NCBI RefSeq assembly: GCF_036850765.1
Contig: NC_089490.1
Coordinates: 125,826,522-125,890,521, forward strand
Reading direction: 5' to 3'
DNA from: Saccopteryx bilineata
Taxonomy: Eukaryota > Chordata > Mammalia > Chiroptera > Emballonuridae
DNA: 64,000 nt
Shown here: positions 21,038 to 33,566 of the stretch, piece by piece
How positions within the stretch are numbered: the stretch's first letter is position 1
Layout of the letters: every line of letters starts with the position of its first letter
Program-made: the position numbers and the translations under genes
Notes under the pieces: model-generated
The model's database searches: none
What the model was told of the DNA's origin: nothing
The model's input: the letters and a program-made list of their open reading frames with translations, nothing else

Positions 21038-22600
21038 TTAATGTAAGTATATTAGTATAATAGTGAATTAAAATGTAAGTGATAGTTAAAACCATCGGGA
21101 TAAAATGACATTGTGGAAGATTTCTACATTGAGTGTAGAAAATCAGAAAAAGTAAAAGACTAAGGACCAAACCTTGAGGAGGAGCAAGCAAGGAGAATTC
21201 AAAAAGGAGGGCTTTAGAGAGGGAGGAGTCATTCCCAGTCAGAGAGAGAGAGATTCACAATGAAAAGTGCAGTCCCCAGTGTCAAAGGCATGGGACATTT
21301 TAGATAATTCCAGTGTTGGAAAGTGTCTATGGTGTTTGGCAAATGGAAGTCATTGTGGACCTTTCCAGGAGTGCCTCTTGGAAGTGGAGAGGGTGGGAAT
21401 CCTGTTAACCAGAGCTGGAAAGGCCACTGGGAAGGAAAGGAGAGGAGCTACAGGGTGCTGAGAATTTTTCCGTAGGGCCAAAAGAAAATGAGCATAATAA
21501 TGAATGCTAAAGGGGTCACAGTGTTAGAGGGACATCGCATTGAAAACCTTTTCCTAGACAGCTAATACACTAGGGTGATGAAAATGATTGAGATCTGGCC
21601 CCTGCTTTCAGAGGATTCATACCTAGTACAGGGGACAGAAGTACAATAGCTACAGTAAAGTGTGAAGCGAGTGGGAGCAGCAGTATCAAAGAACTGTGGG
21701 AAGAAGGAGGAGAAAGCCCCTGACTTTGCCTAGAGGTCAAAGAAGTAGATGAATTAGCAAAAGGGCAGAATATCAACAGATGATCAGAAACTGAAACAGC
21801 TGTGAAACAGCACAGAGGAGTGTAAAAAGCAGGCACACTTGATGAAATGAATGTGCTGAGTGCAGGAGATCCGTAGAGGCAAGCAATGATGCTAGAAAGG
21901 GAAGACTGAGTTCACATCACAAGGGCTATGTCGGCCACATTAAAGATTTGAACTTTTTCTGCTAAGTGACAAGGGAGCTGACTGAAGAGCTTCAAGAAGA
22001 AAAGGTAATACTTGGAAAACTGTGTTTTATAAGCTGGTAAAAGAGAAGAGGGTGGTTGGAGGAAGCAACTCGGGAGTAAGGAAGGCCAGTTATGAGACTA
22101 CTGTCATTTATGATGGGGAGTGACTAATGTAGCAAGGGTAGACATGAAGAGAACAGATAGAGTGGAAAGAAAATTAAGAGAATTCATAGAATATGGTTAT
22201 GTGAATGGGAGGAGAGGAAAGAAAGGGAACAGATTTCTAAATTGGTGGCTGGATAGATGGCATTAGAATGAATTGAAATGTAAAATAAGAAAATTCTAAA
22301 GTTTATGAAATACAATAAATTTAATTCTGAGATGCCTGTGTGCCATCCAAGAGCACAGATTACCCAAGGACCCAGTGCAATTCACGTATGTGGAGTCAGG
22401 AAATGAGTAGAATTTGGAGGTAAATATTCCACAAACGGTAGTTAAGAGAATGAATGCAGAGAGAAGGGATGGAGGACAGAACCCTGGAGAATGCACATAT
22501 AAGGGGTAACAGAAGAAGTGGAAAGTGTTTGGACAAGCCACTGAGAGGGAAAAAATTCCAGGGAAAAGTATGAAGATTATTGAGCCTGGTCTAGAGTGGG

Positions 22601-23825
22601 AAACTTACTTTTTAGGGGTTCTATCCATAGGGCTATATGAGTTTATATAACAATGTTAGAGGACCCAAAATGATGGGTTAATTGAACCACGGGGGGGGGG
22701 GAGGAAAGTTGGCATAGAATTCAGGAAGAAACAATGTCAAGAAATTTGAGGATACAAATCATTTGTTGTAAAAACAATATAACTAACTGCATTTTGAAGA
22801 AGAAAGAGGAAGAAGCTTCACATTGCCACTGCCTATACAACTTGTCTCTGAATCAGTGTTATTACCTTACATCAGATGAACATAATTACATCCATATCTC
22901 ACATATAATCATCTACCCTTTTATTTTAATCTAACCTTCTAATGTTAGCCATTTTCATGTGGTAGCCTAGCTTTTATAATTAAGCAATGGGCTCTAATAA
23001 GTGTTTTAAATTACAATTTGAGGGTATTCCAGATCCAAGATCAAGATCCCCACTTCTGTGAAACCAAACAAACAAGAGGATTGTGAAACTTCAACCAAAT
23101 TATCAGAAATAAAGAAGGACATGACTCATTTTTGTTTTACTGTTAGAGACCACTATTGCTCCTATCTTGATGTTGCAAAACATTACTCTTCTCTTCTGCC
23201 AGCTGCATTACTCAACCATTTGAAGTTAAAGATATTAACACAAATTTGTTCAGCATACAAATCAAGGTCAGTATCTAGTAAATGCAAGAATTACATTACA
23301 TGGCTCTTTCTCCACCTCCAGACCCAGAGCTTCCCTTTAGAAGCATACTAAAAAGATATACTCTATTTACTCTCACCCTAGATACAACACAAGAAAGTTA
23401 TAAACTTTCATTGGTTCTCATTTCTCTACCTGGAGCCAAAGGGCATCTCTGATTTCTTTCTGCATTGAAAAAGATTTAAGTTTGCTGGAAGACTAGATGA
23501 CTTAGTGGAGTGAGAGTTTATTTTACTTGATTATTGAAACCCTTCAAGTTTTCTTTAGCAAAAATGGATCCAAAGACATATGAAGAATAAATTTCATTGT
23601 TCAAATTGGAATTAAAGATGCAATAAAATTTGAAAAAAAAATTGAAACACACACTCAAAATCTTGAGCTTGTGCTTTTGATGGTAAGTTCTGTGTGAATG
23701 AGTCTTTAGGAACATGGTCTTGATATGTGATCTGGAGTATCCTAAAATTGTAGTTTGAAACACTTATTGATAACTCATCAATTATAATGATAAACGGTCA
23801 TGTTAAATTAAAAGTATAGACAATT
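22601..23825. other. Single-copy-looking DNA
   Basis: AT-rich with a G12 run at about 22,690-22,701. No repeat family or exon recognised. The short plus-strand open frames at 22,734-22,934 and 23,058-23,351 have no supporting feature. Confidence 0.45.
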
Positions 23826-24198
23826 TTTGGCTCAGTGGTAGAGCGCCCGCCTGGCATGCAGAGGTCCCGGGTTCGATTCCCAGCCAGGGCACACAGGAGA
23901 GGTGCCCATCTGCTTCTCCACCCCTCCCCCTCTCCTTCCTCTCTGTCTCTCTCTTCCCCTCCCACAGCGAGGCTCCATTGGAGCAAAGATGGCCCGGGCA
24001 CTGGGGATGGATCCTTGGCCTCTGCCCCAGGTGCTAGAGTGGCTCTGGTTGCAACAGAGCGACCCCCCGGAGGGGCAGATCATCGCCCCCTGGTGGGCAG
24101 AGCATCGCCCCCTGGTGGGCGTGCCAGGTGGATCCCGGTCGGGTGCATGCGGCAGTCTGTCTGACTGTCTCCCCGTTTCCAGCTTCAGAAAAATACAA

Positions 24199-24237
<39 letters not shown>

Positions 24238-24239
24238 AT
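23826..24239 (+). mobile_element. Rhin-1/VES-type SINE, 5' head shortened
   Basis: Starts within the tRNA-like head (tttggctcagtggtagagc), lacking the first bases. It keeps the B box and the body, with the doubled 'gccccctggtgggc' unit at 24,085-24,120, and ends in (AAAT)n. TSD 'gtatagacaatt' at 23,814-23,825 and 24,240-24,251, exact. Confidence 0.95.
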
Positions 24240-24251
24240 GTATAGACAATT

Positions 24252-25442
24252 GTAAGTAAGTTATAATTATGTACATCATGTGGAAGGCAATACACCAGTT
24301 CAGACAGGAGCTGTGTAGATAGTGGGAATGTAAGGATTCTCCTTCTTACTTCTCCAAAATGCAGTTGTATTGTTTTACAACAAAAAGAAAACACATTTGT
24401 GTTTGGCACAGCTAAAGATTATGTAAAGCTCATCCAATAGATGTGATGCTATCTATGCCTTGGGAGCTTATGAAACTTTTCAACTCTAATGACCTTCAGC
24501 TCCACTCTACATTGAAAACCTGAAGTTTGTCACCCACTCTCTGGAACAACTAAGCCACTGGTATGTTAAATCCCATATTCCATCCTTAGACCACAGCTGC
24601 CTATCTTCCTAGCTCTTTCATGCTTTTACCATGGTCCCTGCTTTTCAACATCATCAAGAGCTCCAATTCCTTTTGTCTCATTTTATTCCTAGAATCCTAA
24701 TAGCTCTTGCCTTAACATCTCCAGATACTTGGCCCATCAATTCCATCAATATAACTTCTTTTTGTATTTTCTCATCTAAATTCCAAAGCATTTATTCCCC
24801 ATCTCACCCCCCACCCCCACCCCCACCCCCACACACAGATGAGTTATATTGGAAGAACATCTAATCTTACAGGTATATTGGGAGACAGAATCTCAAGCAG
24901 GAGGTAACTTTGACCACTGCTTATGTCAGAGATTGGTCATTGCCTCCTTCACATCCTTCTTCTTTATTAATAGAATTTAATTTTAATTAGCATAACAATA
25001 CACATAGCCACAGATTACCTTTTTCAGTCTTACAAATAGAGGTAACCAATGTGATACATGCAGTAATTATCTGCATATGGTGGCCCAGAAAGCTCTTCAA
25101 AGGGAGTTGACGCACCTAGTGTGCTCCTTTGGGCCTTTTTTCTTTCTTTCCTCTTCTTGTCTTTAGCTGACATATGACAGCTGGAGCTTCATATGTCAGA
25201 AATTTTACAACCATAAAGAAACCTTTTTAAAAAGTCTCTGCATGCTAAGGACAGTGGAAGGGAAACTTAGAAGGAGCCCAGGGGCATGGAAAATACTGCA
25301 TAATTACAACATAGCCCTGAGCCACCTGCTTGCAGACTCCTCCCCTCCCCCCCACACACACATACACAGGAAAGAAAATAAACTCCTATCTTTTTTAAGT
25401 CACTGTTATCAGGTAGTTGTTACTAATATTTTAGCAATTCCC
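24252..25442. other. Single-copy-looking DNA with a C-rich simple repeat
   Basis: Contains a (CCCCCA)n tract at 24,806-24,838. The rest shows no recognised repeat or exon. Confidence 0.5.
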
Positions 25443-25835
25443 GCCCTGGCCGATTGGCTCAGCGGTAGAGCGTCGGCCTAGCGTGCGGAGGACCCGGGTT
25501 CGATTCCTGGCCAGGGCACATAGGAGAAGCGCCCATTTGCTTCTCCACCCTTCCGCCGCGCCTTCTCTCTGTCTCTCTCTTCCCCTCCCGCAGCCAAGGC
25601 TCCATTGGAGCAAAGATGGCCCGGGCGCTGGGGATGGCTCTGTAGCCTCTGCCCCAGGCGCTAGATTGGCTCTGGTCGCAACATGGCGACGCCCAGGATG
25701 GGCAGAGCATAGCCCCCTGGTGGGCAGAGCATAGCCCCATGGTGGGCGTGCCGGGTGGATCCCGGTCTGGCGCATGTGGGAGTCTGTCTGACTGTCTCTT
25801 CCTGTTTCCAGCTTCAGAAAAATAAAAAAAATAAA
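25443..25835 (+). mobile_element. Rhin-1/VES-type SINE, complete
   Basis: Full head (ccctggccgattggctcagc), B box GGTTCGATTCC, a body with the doubled unit at about 25,700-25,745, and an A-rich tail. TSD 'aatattttagcaattccc' (18 bp, exact) at 25,425-25,442 and 25,836-25,853. One of the best-preserved copies, so probably young. Confidence 0.97.
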
Positions 25836-25854
25836 AATATTTTAGCAATTCCCA

Positions 25855-27990
25855 ACATACTATTTCATTCATTCATTCATCCACTACCGTGTATTTTCTG
25901 ACTGCCTGTTTTGAGTTCAGCATTATAAGTTTGGGTAAAAACAGAAAATCTATGAACATAGTTTTAGAGTATAACTAAATACCTATTTCTGCTATTGAAA
26001 AAAGACAGATATATCTTAAAAATGAAAATGAACTTCAAGGCAATGTATGATATTTTTCAAGTGCACTAAAAAGTATAGGCAACAAGTGTGGTGGTTATAA
26101 AAGACGGCCGAGGTGAGATGTGGGATGTAGTGATGAAGAAGGTGATGAGGCTTCCATTATACGTGGAGAAACAGAGAAGGATGAGGGAAGGGTTAAACCA
26201 CTTCTCTTCATACCGAGAGGAAAATCATGGGCAATGGTTCAGAAAGGAAGTTAAAAATCGTTAAGTTCAAGATACTAAGGACCAGTGCTGGCTGGAGTCA
26301 TTCTGTGTGAGCACGCAAGTGAGACAGCCAGCTTCTCTGTTCCGAAGCTTTTCACATTTCAAAAATACTACATTTATAGCATGCTTGGGGATTGTTGGCT
26401 GAACTCTCTGCAAAACTGTCAGTCGCGTGGGAGTTCTATTATTGTACAGCAATGACCTCTTTTTTTTTTATAAGGTTTTCATAAGAATAACAATTATATG
26501 GGATTACTGTTTCCAGTCCTGGGTCTTCACGTCCTAACTGGTCAGCTAATGCCTATGGCACTTGTGCTGAACAAATCCCTCTTCATGGTGTTTTACTGAG
26601 TCTCTATGTACAGGCAACTGCCTATGGCTTCCTTCCTCAGTCAGTGTGCCTCACTGCGCATTTATCCTGTTGTGTTCTCTTGTATCATGCTGTCACTACA
26701 GGTTTTGTTGTCATCTTTCACCAAATAATAACTGAGATGGATACGCTCATCTTCCTATGGTCACAGTCCAGAAAGCTACACTGACGAATCAGTTACTTAA
26801 GTTACCTGTATGCAATAGTTAACCATCTGTGTACCGCTGGTGTAAGAGAATGAAAGAAAAAACTGACTACAGTAAAAACTAACGCATTTTTATTTCCCCC
26901 TTTTCTCTCTGGTACAGATCCTAACATGTCTCTAACCCTTCAGTTGCCTGACCCATTTCTCTCAATACTTTTTTTTCTCACGAGTCAGTTCCTGTCTCTT
27001 CAAGTCTTTAACATTATTAAATGCTGTTTCTCAGATTTCTTCTACAGCCATTTAGTGTTTCCACACAAGGCTAATCTTTTAGTAACTCAATGCCTTAAAT
27101 AAAGGCCTCTGCCTGCACACACCCCCTTACCCTGTTTTAATTTTGATGACCTGACTTCACTTTCTAAAACCCAGTGGTGTTTAAAAGTTATATCACAGGT
27201 ATAAGCTGGGTTCATCAGAGACCAAACCTATATAACCTGAGGAAGAAAGGTGTTTAGAAAGACTTGGGAGATGGGAGAGAACAGATCTTTACATACTCCT
27301 GCTCCACAGTAAGGACTGATGCTCTTACATCTACTTTGTTTTTGCTCCCAATGTGGAAGCTTGTGGCAAAGATTTGGGTCCTTCTCTGATTGCAAGGCAC
27401 TAACCCTGAACATTTTCACCACGAGGAACAACCAGGTAGGTAACAGCATTCTCTTCCGGTGGCCCCAGAAACACCGGCCAGAAGGGTCTTAAGTTTCTGG
27501 GTAATCTACCAGCCTCAATATTAGGTATGATGGAAAAATCCTATAAACTCTTAAAGACACATTTTTTTGAGTTTGGACTATGACATTCTGTGATTCAACA
27601 CTGACTATTTCTATTCAAGATCTTAAAACAAATGAAAAGTTAACTATTCCATTGCAATTGAAGCCCATGCCAGCTATAAAAGGAAAGTTCACCACTTTCT
27701 AGCAGGAAGATTAGAGGCTGTTTCTAGCAAGGCAAAAACCAGTTGTTAAAGTTTTCTGACTAAATAAAGAGTGTGTGTGATACTGGGGATGTGTAAGCAA
27801 CTAGCTCCTGCCATCACACACAGGACACATAAAGTGGATGGTAGCTGAAGTGTGGTCAGGGGCTTAAGCCACATCTGAATGCATTTTCCTGCCTTTTAAG
27901 GCTAACATCTACTCCAAGACATCCCAATGATGGGAGAAGAATTTCAACCCCCTTTTCACAAAGCATCATGTGGCTTCAGGGTCTGCACAG
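25855..27990. other. Mostly single-copy-looking DNA
   Basis: A short stretch near 25,862-25,930 ('ttcattcattcattcatcca') may be a degraded L2 end. Beyond that I recognise no repeat, exon or RNA gene. Confidence 0.4.
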
Positions 27991-27994
27991 AGAG

Positions 27995-28205
27995 CTTCGC
28001 ATCTTTGCTCTATCCCTCACTGGCTGTGGATTGTGAGCAATTCTCATTAAATCTTTGAGCAACAATTCCTGATTCTGTAAAACAGCATGACTGATACCAA
28101 CTGTGCAGGGTTACTGAGATATTTAGCAATAATATACTTAAAGTATCTGGCATATAGGGGGGGTTCAATACATGATAACTATTGCTATAAATATAACAAA
28201 TCTCC
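27995..28205 (+). mobile_element. MIR SINE (ancient)
   Basis: The order of 'ctggctgtggattgtgagca', 'tctgtaaaacagcatgactg', 'gggttactgagatatttagc' and 'tctggcatataggggg' follows the MIR core and 3' part. Heavily diverged. Confidence 0.75.
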
Positions 28206-28510
28206 ATGTTTCCCCTGAAATACAAACACACACAGGGGTGGGGGGAGTGGAGAAGGAGAGAGAATGAGGCAATAATTCTATGTTGTTGAGAAAGAGGAGG
28301 TGTATAGAAACATACTTTTGTTACTTCATCATTTCACCATTTAAGGTATAGTTTAAAACTTACCTGAACCACAGATTTACATCAAGTCAGCTTCCATTCA
28401 GAGGGACATATTACTTTAATTTCCCAGAGGATGGGCAAGAATTATTCTTCAAGGGAGAGGGAAAGAGGCAGATTGTCCATCCATTATATCCTCCTCAAGA
28501 AACTGACCAG

Positions 28511-28614
28511 CTCTAGCTGGAAAGCTCAGTTGGTTAGAGCATTGTCCCAAAACACAGAGTTGAACCAGGGGTTTAAACCCTGGTCAGGGCACACACAGGA
28601 ACAGATTGATGTTC

Positions 28615-28645
<31 letters not shown>

Positions 28646-28685
28646 TTCCTCTCTCGCTAAAATAAATAAATAGTTTTTTTAAAAA
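28511..28685 (+). mobile_element. Short-type tRNA SINE
   Basis: Head 'ctagctggaaagctcagttg', B-box region 'aaccctggtcagggcacaca', a (CT)n stretch and an A-rich tail. TSD about 'ctgaccag' at 28,503-28,510 and 28,694-28,701. Confidence 0.85.
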
Positions 28686-28699
28686 GTTTAAAAGCTGAC

Positions 28700-29734
28700 C
28701 AGTCTGAGTCTACCTTAGCTTTTTGCAAGAGCTTTAATAATCCAGCCACAGAATGAACAAGTAGGATATGTAAAGGGGAATGAGCAAATGAACATTCTCT
28801 CCCTCATTCCTGCTCACCACCCCAACCACATATACATGTCATTCTCCATAATATTATCTGCCTTTCCAAGGCTGAGAAACAAAGGGATCTTCTCTTAAAA
28901 TACTACCTTCAGTGCCTGACATTTCAGCGTGACTCTGAGAGTCTACAGCAGATGCATGGTGCACTGCCCACATCCCTCGATAGGCTGAGCCTCTCAGTCC
29001 CTCTGCTGCTGGGAGAGTCGCCTGCTGAGACTCACAGCTGACTCCCTCCTCAGGAACTGCATTCCGTCCAAGGGAGCTGCCTGGCTCTCTTAGGGCCACC
29101 TGCATCCAGTGACGACTTGAGGTGAAGGCCCTGCACCCTTGCCTCAATTCAGGACGGGCCATTTCAGCTCTAGAACTCTGCAAAGGCTCTGCTGAGGCAA
29201 CTATATCACAGCTCAACTTTTTTTCTGTCTCCTTTAAATGAATACTGACTCTTCTCTTTCCTCTCACTCCCTAATAGGTGTTCCTGAGAACTCTTTCCAT
29301 TTAACTTTTTGCATGCAAATCTCTGAACAAAAACTCAGTCTACAAATAGTTCTGAAGATCAAGCAAAATCCAAATAAATAAATACTCAAATACTTAACCA
29401 CTTCTGCATATCCTAAGGGATATAATTGAGGGCAGACTGTAGAGTCCAGGGGAAACCTGTTTAGATTAGTGCTATAAGATGCAAGAGAGAAACTCTGCTC
29501 CAGTTCTTGAAACAATGATGAACACCTGCCAAGGGTGTCCACTTGCAGGGCGTACTTCTAGACTAGACATGCATAGAAAGCAGAGGGGGATGATAAAATG
29601 TCAGTCATTGTCCTCATTGTCCACTTCAAACAATTCAGAATCCACCCTGAGGCTAGCTGAAAACTGGCTGGGAAACTAACAATGACATGAGCATCAGTAT
29701 CAAATATAAGAAACACAATAATGAGCATTATTAG
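28700..29734. other. Single-copy-looking DNA with a 137-codon open frame
   Basis: The minus-strand open frame at 28,854-29,267 shows no recognisable domain. No repeat family recognised. See the rejected list. Confidence 0.4.
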
Positions 29735-30110
29735 GGTGCTTTGCAGATTACAAAGTGTTTTCTTTTATTTAACTTTTTTTTTATTTTATTGATTTTATAG
29801 AGAGAAGAAGGAAGAGAGAGTGACAGGAACATATGTAGATCTGTTCCTGCGTGTGCCGTGACCATGGATCTAACCAGCAACCTCTTCACTTCAGTGTGAC
29901 ACTCGAACCAGCTGAGCTATCCAGCCAGGGCACAAAGCATTTGTAAACACAATCCTTTCGATCTTCATGACGGAAGACTACCAGATGAGTAGATTAGTGT
30001 TGTTCTTACTACTATTTCCAAACGAAGAGAGGTAGATTGGTTCAGAGAACTTCTTCAGCGCACATACGTGAGCTAGGACTCACATGCAGTTGTCACTCCA
30101 AGCCCTGGGC
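29735..30110 (-). mobile_element. MIR-like ancient repeat, interrupted
   Basis: 'ggtgctttgcagattacaaa' before the SINE, then 'atttccaaacgaagagaggt' and 'gtgagctaggactcacatgc' after it, resemble a MIR-family core in reverse orientation. A SINE at 29,765-29,931 splits it. Confidence 0.5.
29765..29931 (-). mobile_element. Short-type tRNA SINE
   Basis: Minus-strand head GCCCTGGCTGGATAGCTCAG at the right end and an A/T-rich tail at the left. TSD 'acaaagtgttt' at 29,750-29,760 and 'acaaagcattt' at 29,932-29,942. Confidence 0.85.
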
Positions 30111-30293
30111 ACATTTATCTAATCAAAGATGCTTATCCTCAACAGTACCAGCTTGATGTTCTCTCCCAAGCAATTTCATCACACACAATTAAGTATGAGC
30201 GATGAGGAGCGAAGTCAGAAATATGAGCCACTTACTTCATAAAGATGGATGATCTCTCTTCCTAGAATAAAGCCACTCACTCAGTATCAAAGA

Positions 30294-30642
30294 TTTTTTT
30301 TTTTTTTTGCATGAGAGAGAGACAGAGACAGAGTCAAAGACAAGAAAGGGAGAGATGAGAAGCATTAACTCCTAGCTGCAGCACCTTAGCTGTTCATTGA
30401 TTGTGTTTTCATATGTGCCTTGATGAGGGACTGTAGCCAAGCCAGTGACGCCTTGCTCAAGCCAGCAACCTTCAAGCCAGCAATGTTGGGCTTCAAGTCC
30501 GCTACCTTTGGGCTCAAGCCAGCAACCATGGAGTCATATCTGTGATCCCACGCTCAAGCCAGTGACCTCGGGGTTTCAAACCTGGGTCTTCAGTATCCCA
30601 GGTTGAGGTCGACATTCATCCACTGTGCCACCACTGGTCAGG
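30294..30642 (-). mobile_element. Second-type tRNA SINE with repeated 'caagccagcaacc' body
   Basis: Minus-strand head 'acctgaccagtggtggcaca'. The body consists of several diverged repeats of a 'gctcaagccagcaacctt' unit, and the tail is poly(A). TSD 'gtatcaaagattttt' at 30,283-30,297 and 'gtatcaaagagttttt' from 30,643. Confidence 0.9.
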
Positions 30643-30659
30643 TGTATCAAAGAGTTTTT

Positions 30660-31270
30660 ACATGTATTGTGAAGGACCAAATCTAAGATTCTTCAGAGAT
30701 TACCTGATTTAAACCATTGGAGTAAGAAACATGTAGTGTATATACCTACGGACCTTCTGTGCTCTTATACTTAATGAACTCAGTCTCTGTTTTCTATGAG
30801 AACAAAACCATTCAGACTCATTTCTTAAGAACTTTCCTGAACTAAATAAAACACAGACTTCTTCAGTACAGGAAGGTGAAGGGATTTGGAGTAAAGGGTA
30901 GGGCAACTGAATAGTGATCCCCTCAGAATTCTGCATAGAGAAAAAGAAGAATTTTATTACCTGTAATTGCTTTTATGATTTAATCTCCTTGTGCCCACCC
31001 AACCCTATGAACACTTGCTGTTTTTACTGCTGACTTAAGCATGGATTTATCTGAAGAAGCAGCCATGACAGTAATTTTTAAGTATATATTTTTTCATAAC
31101 CTTATAAATGTACAGGCTGCTGGAAAAAAAGAGTTGAAAGAAAATATAGAAAGGATTGTTACACTTACCTAAATGTTGCATTGAGGTGGATGAGACCACA
31201 GTCAAAGAAAAAAATATGGCTAGCATACTCCATGCGGGAAATGTGGGTTAAATATTCTTTATTTAATATT
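30660..31270. other. Single-copy-looking DNA
   Basis: No repeat, exon or RNA recognised. Confidence 0.4.
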
Positions 31271-31278
31271 CTACTTTG

Positions 31279-31687
31279 GCCTGAGCAGAAGGTGACACAG
31301 TGGATAGAGTGTTGGCCTGGGACAATGAGGACCCAGATTCAAAACCCCAAGGTCACCAGCTTGAGCGTGAGATCATAGACATAACCCCAAGTTGCTGGCT
31401 TGAACCCAAAGGTTGCTGGCTTGAAGCCCAAGGTCACTGGCTTGAGCCCAAGGTTCCTGGCTCCAGACCAAAGTTGCTGGCTTGAACAAGGGGTCACTGG
31501 CTCGGCTGGAGCTCCCCCTCATCCCAGTCAAGGTACATACAAGAAAGTAATCAATGAACAACTAAGGTGCTGCAACTATAAGTTGATTTTCTCATCTCTC
31601 TCCCCTCCTGTCTGTCTGTTCCTGTCTGTTTCTCTCACACACACGTGCGCGCGCTCTCTCTCTCTCTCTCTCAAAAAAAAAAAAAAA
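31279..31687 (+). mobile_element. Second-type tRNA SINE with repeated body
   Basis: Head 'gcctgagcagaaggtgacac', then about six short tandem units of the form 'ttgctggcttgaacccaaag' at 31,385-31,500, CT-rich sequence and A15. TSD about 'tctactt' on both sides. Confidence 0.9.
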
Positions 31688-31689
31688 TC

Positions 31690-33399
31690 TACTTAGCTTT
31701 CTGGAACCTGTAAAGCCATATTCATTTCTTAAACTGCATTATGAGAACCCACAGAGAGGATCAAATCTAAGTTTACTAATAGGATACATGCAGAGCTTAA
31801 ATATGCAGTTTATGATTTGGGGGCACATTTGCTTGAGTGCTGCTAGGTGGATCTCACCTTTATTCCAGTTTGGTTTGTGAGAAGCTATTCTTAAGTTGTT
31901 CTACTTATTAGCTATTCTGATACCCTGGGAGTCCATTTATGGCATGCTAGAGGGAAGCATAGCATTAGGGCAGATTTTTCTTCCAGCAAAGTGGTAAATC
32001 TGCATAAACTTTTAAAAAAAGAACTTTGAATACACTCCAGTCTGGAACACATAATTAGCTCATGCTGACTTAAATCAGGAAGAAGAAATATATGACTATA
32101 CTCACAGATTTAATTACAAATTACAACCTGTGCTTCATGACTGCCATCTAGTCAAAATCTTTGCTGGATTTCTCAAAATGATGACTCCTTATTTCTGTAA
32201 TTAAATGGAATTTTTAGTATAAAGTGACACTATGTCATTTCTAGGCAATTTATAATGCCTGGTGATATTGATTAGAACCTGAGGAACAATTCAAATGACA
32301 TTCAAGTATTTTCACAAGAACATAGAACATTTCTCTCCCTTTCTTTCCTTTTATATTTATTGGATTTTTCTTTTAAAAACAGGAAAATAGTAATACTCTA
32401 TCATTATTCTTGAAACTTTTTCAGTGTGACTGAATGCTGAAACTCATCATTTTTAAAATATAGTTTAACTTTTTACATAAATGCATAATAACCTATGTTT
32501 GTCAGAAAAAAAGCTTATCTGTCACTTTCTTGTCTATTAACTCAGCCTTTGCCTCAGATTTCCCCAGATTAGTGGGCATCTTTTCATTTGGAAGAAATAT
32601 TATATCATTTTGAATTTGAAGTTTTTACTCAGTAAATAAACCTAATTCTAGTGCTAACCCCAAGTAATTCCAATATTTCTACTTCTGTATTATTTAGAAA
32701 ATATTTATTCTTCTTCTAGTAGGTCTCCAAGCTAGTATTTCTCCACAACTGAATTTTTCTTCAAACCCCTGATAGTTTTTAAAACATCTTTCTCAAACCT
32801 TTGCTCTTATAGCCAGAAGTCATGGGGACTGCTCTTCATGGCACTGGAAAAGAATTCTTTTAATTAAAAGACTTTTCAGTTAACAACTTTTCATTTCATA
32901 CTCAAATGAAGAGTATGTGATAGAATTTGTTAATATATCCATATATGTAGAATCACAGCTCAGACATAGGGAGTCTCATATCTATATCCTCTACATATAA
33001 ATACTTCAGACTAAAATCTCATATAATGATGCACAAACAAATCAATTCAAAAACACTTCTCATAATTTGAGAAAAGTCAAAACTGATCTTCATGGAAGCA
33101 AGCCTTTATAAAATATATCCTCCTTATAGCATCTGTAGCAAATCACCAACAATAAAAGTAGAAGATGTCACTTAATTTAATTATAGGCAAAGTTAGGGAA
33201 TATTGTAAATTGGCTCCCTCTGTGTTTCCTAACTCATAATTCTCCTTCTAAGATGGTCAGAAAGAAGAAAAAAATAGAACAGTTCTGAATAATAAATTGA
33301 GTTGTATCTACACATACAAATAAAAAAGTTACCTAACTTCTGAACTGAGTTTTGTCTTTCTCTACTCAGAAAGCAAAAGATCCTTCTCATTTGTAAAAT
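31690..33399. other. AT-rich single-copy-looking DNA
   Basis: No repeat family, exon or RNA gene recognised in 1.7 kb. Confidence 0.45.
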
Positions 33400-33417
33400 T
33401 AAAGCATATATTTTTAA

Positions 33418-33566
33418 AATATTTTATTTATTGATTTTAGTGAGAGAGGGATAGAGAGAGAGACAGGAACATCAACTGGTTCCTGTGTGTGCCCTGATGG
33501 GGATTGAACAGGCAACCTCTGTGCTGTAGGACAATGCTCTAACTAACCAAGCTATCTGGCTAGGGC
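33418..33566 (-). mobile_element. Short-type tRNA SINE
   Basis: Minus-strand head 'gccctagccagatagcttgg', B-box region and an A/T tail. TSD 'taaagcatatatttttaa' at 33,400-33,417 and 'taaagtctatttttaa' after 33,566. Confidence 0.85.

Larger units (their letters stand above)
19850..22600. mobile_element. Ancient mammalian repeat, probably CR1/L3-like LINE fragments
   Basis: Phrases such as 'ttggctttatctcagaggac' (20,020), 'ccaaaccttgaggaggagca' (21,170), 'tggaagtcattgtggacctt' (21,345) and 'acagaaccctggagaatgca' (22,475) recur in a very common old mammalian repeat family. At least two overlapping copies seem present. The family name is uncertain. Two DNA transposons (20,059-20,427 and 20,793-21,037) are inserted in it. 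Confidence 0.5.

Noticed and set aside
23826..24201. Proteins of about 100 residues over the Rhin-1-type SINEs (also at 10,794, 25,443, 47,695, 60,720)
   Set aside because: The same translated text recurs in every SINE copy, so these are read-through of a non-coding repeat.
24806..24838. C-rich tract as i-motif/G-quadruplex regulatory site
   Set aside because: Regular (CCCCCA)n simple repeat without a nearby promoter or gene; structure alone is not evidence of function.
25443..25515. tRNA gene-like segment with A and B boxes
   Set aside because: It is the tRNA-derived head of a SINE. It continues directly into the SINE body, the head is not shown to fold as a tRNA, and it recurs in every copy.
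28854..29267. 137-codon minus-strand open frame
   Set aside because: No family resemblance, and no splice or promoter context. Conservation of frame across bats would be the test.
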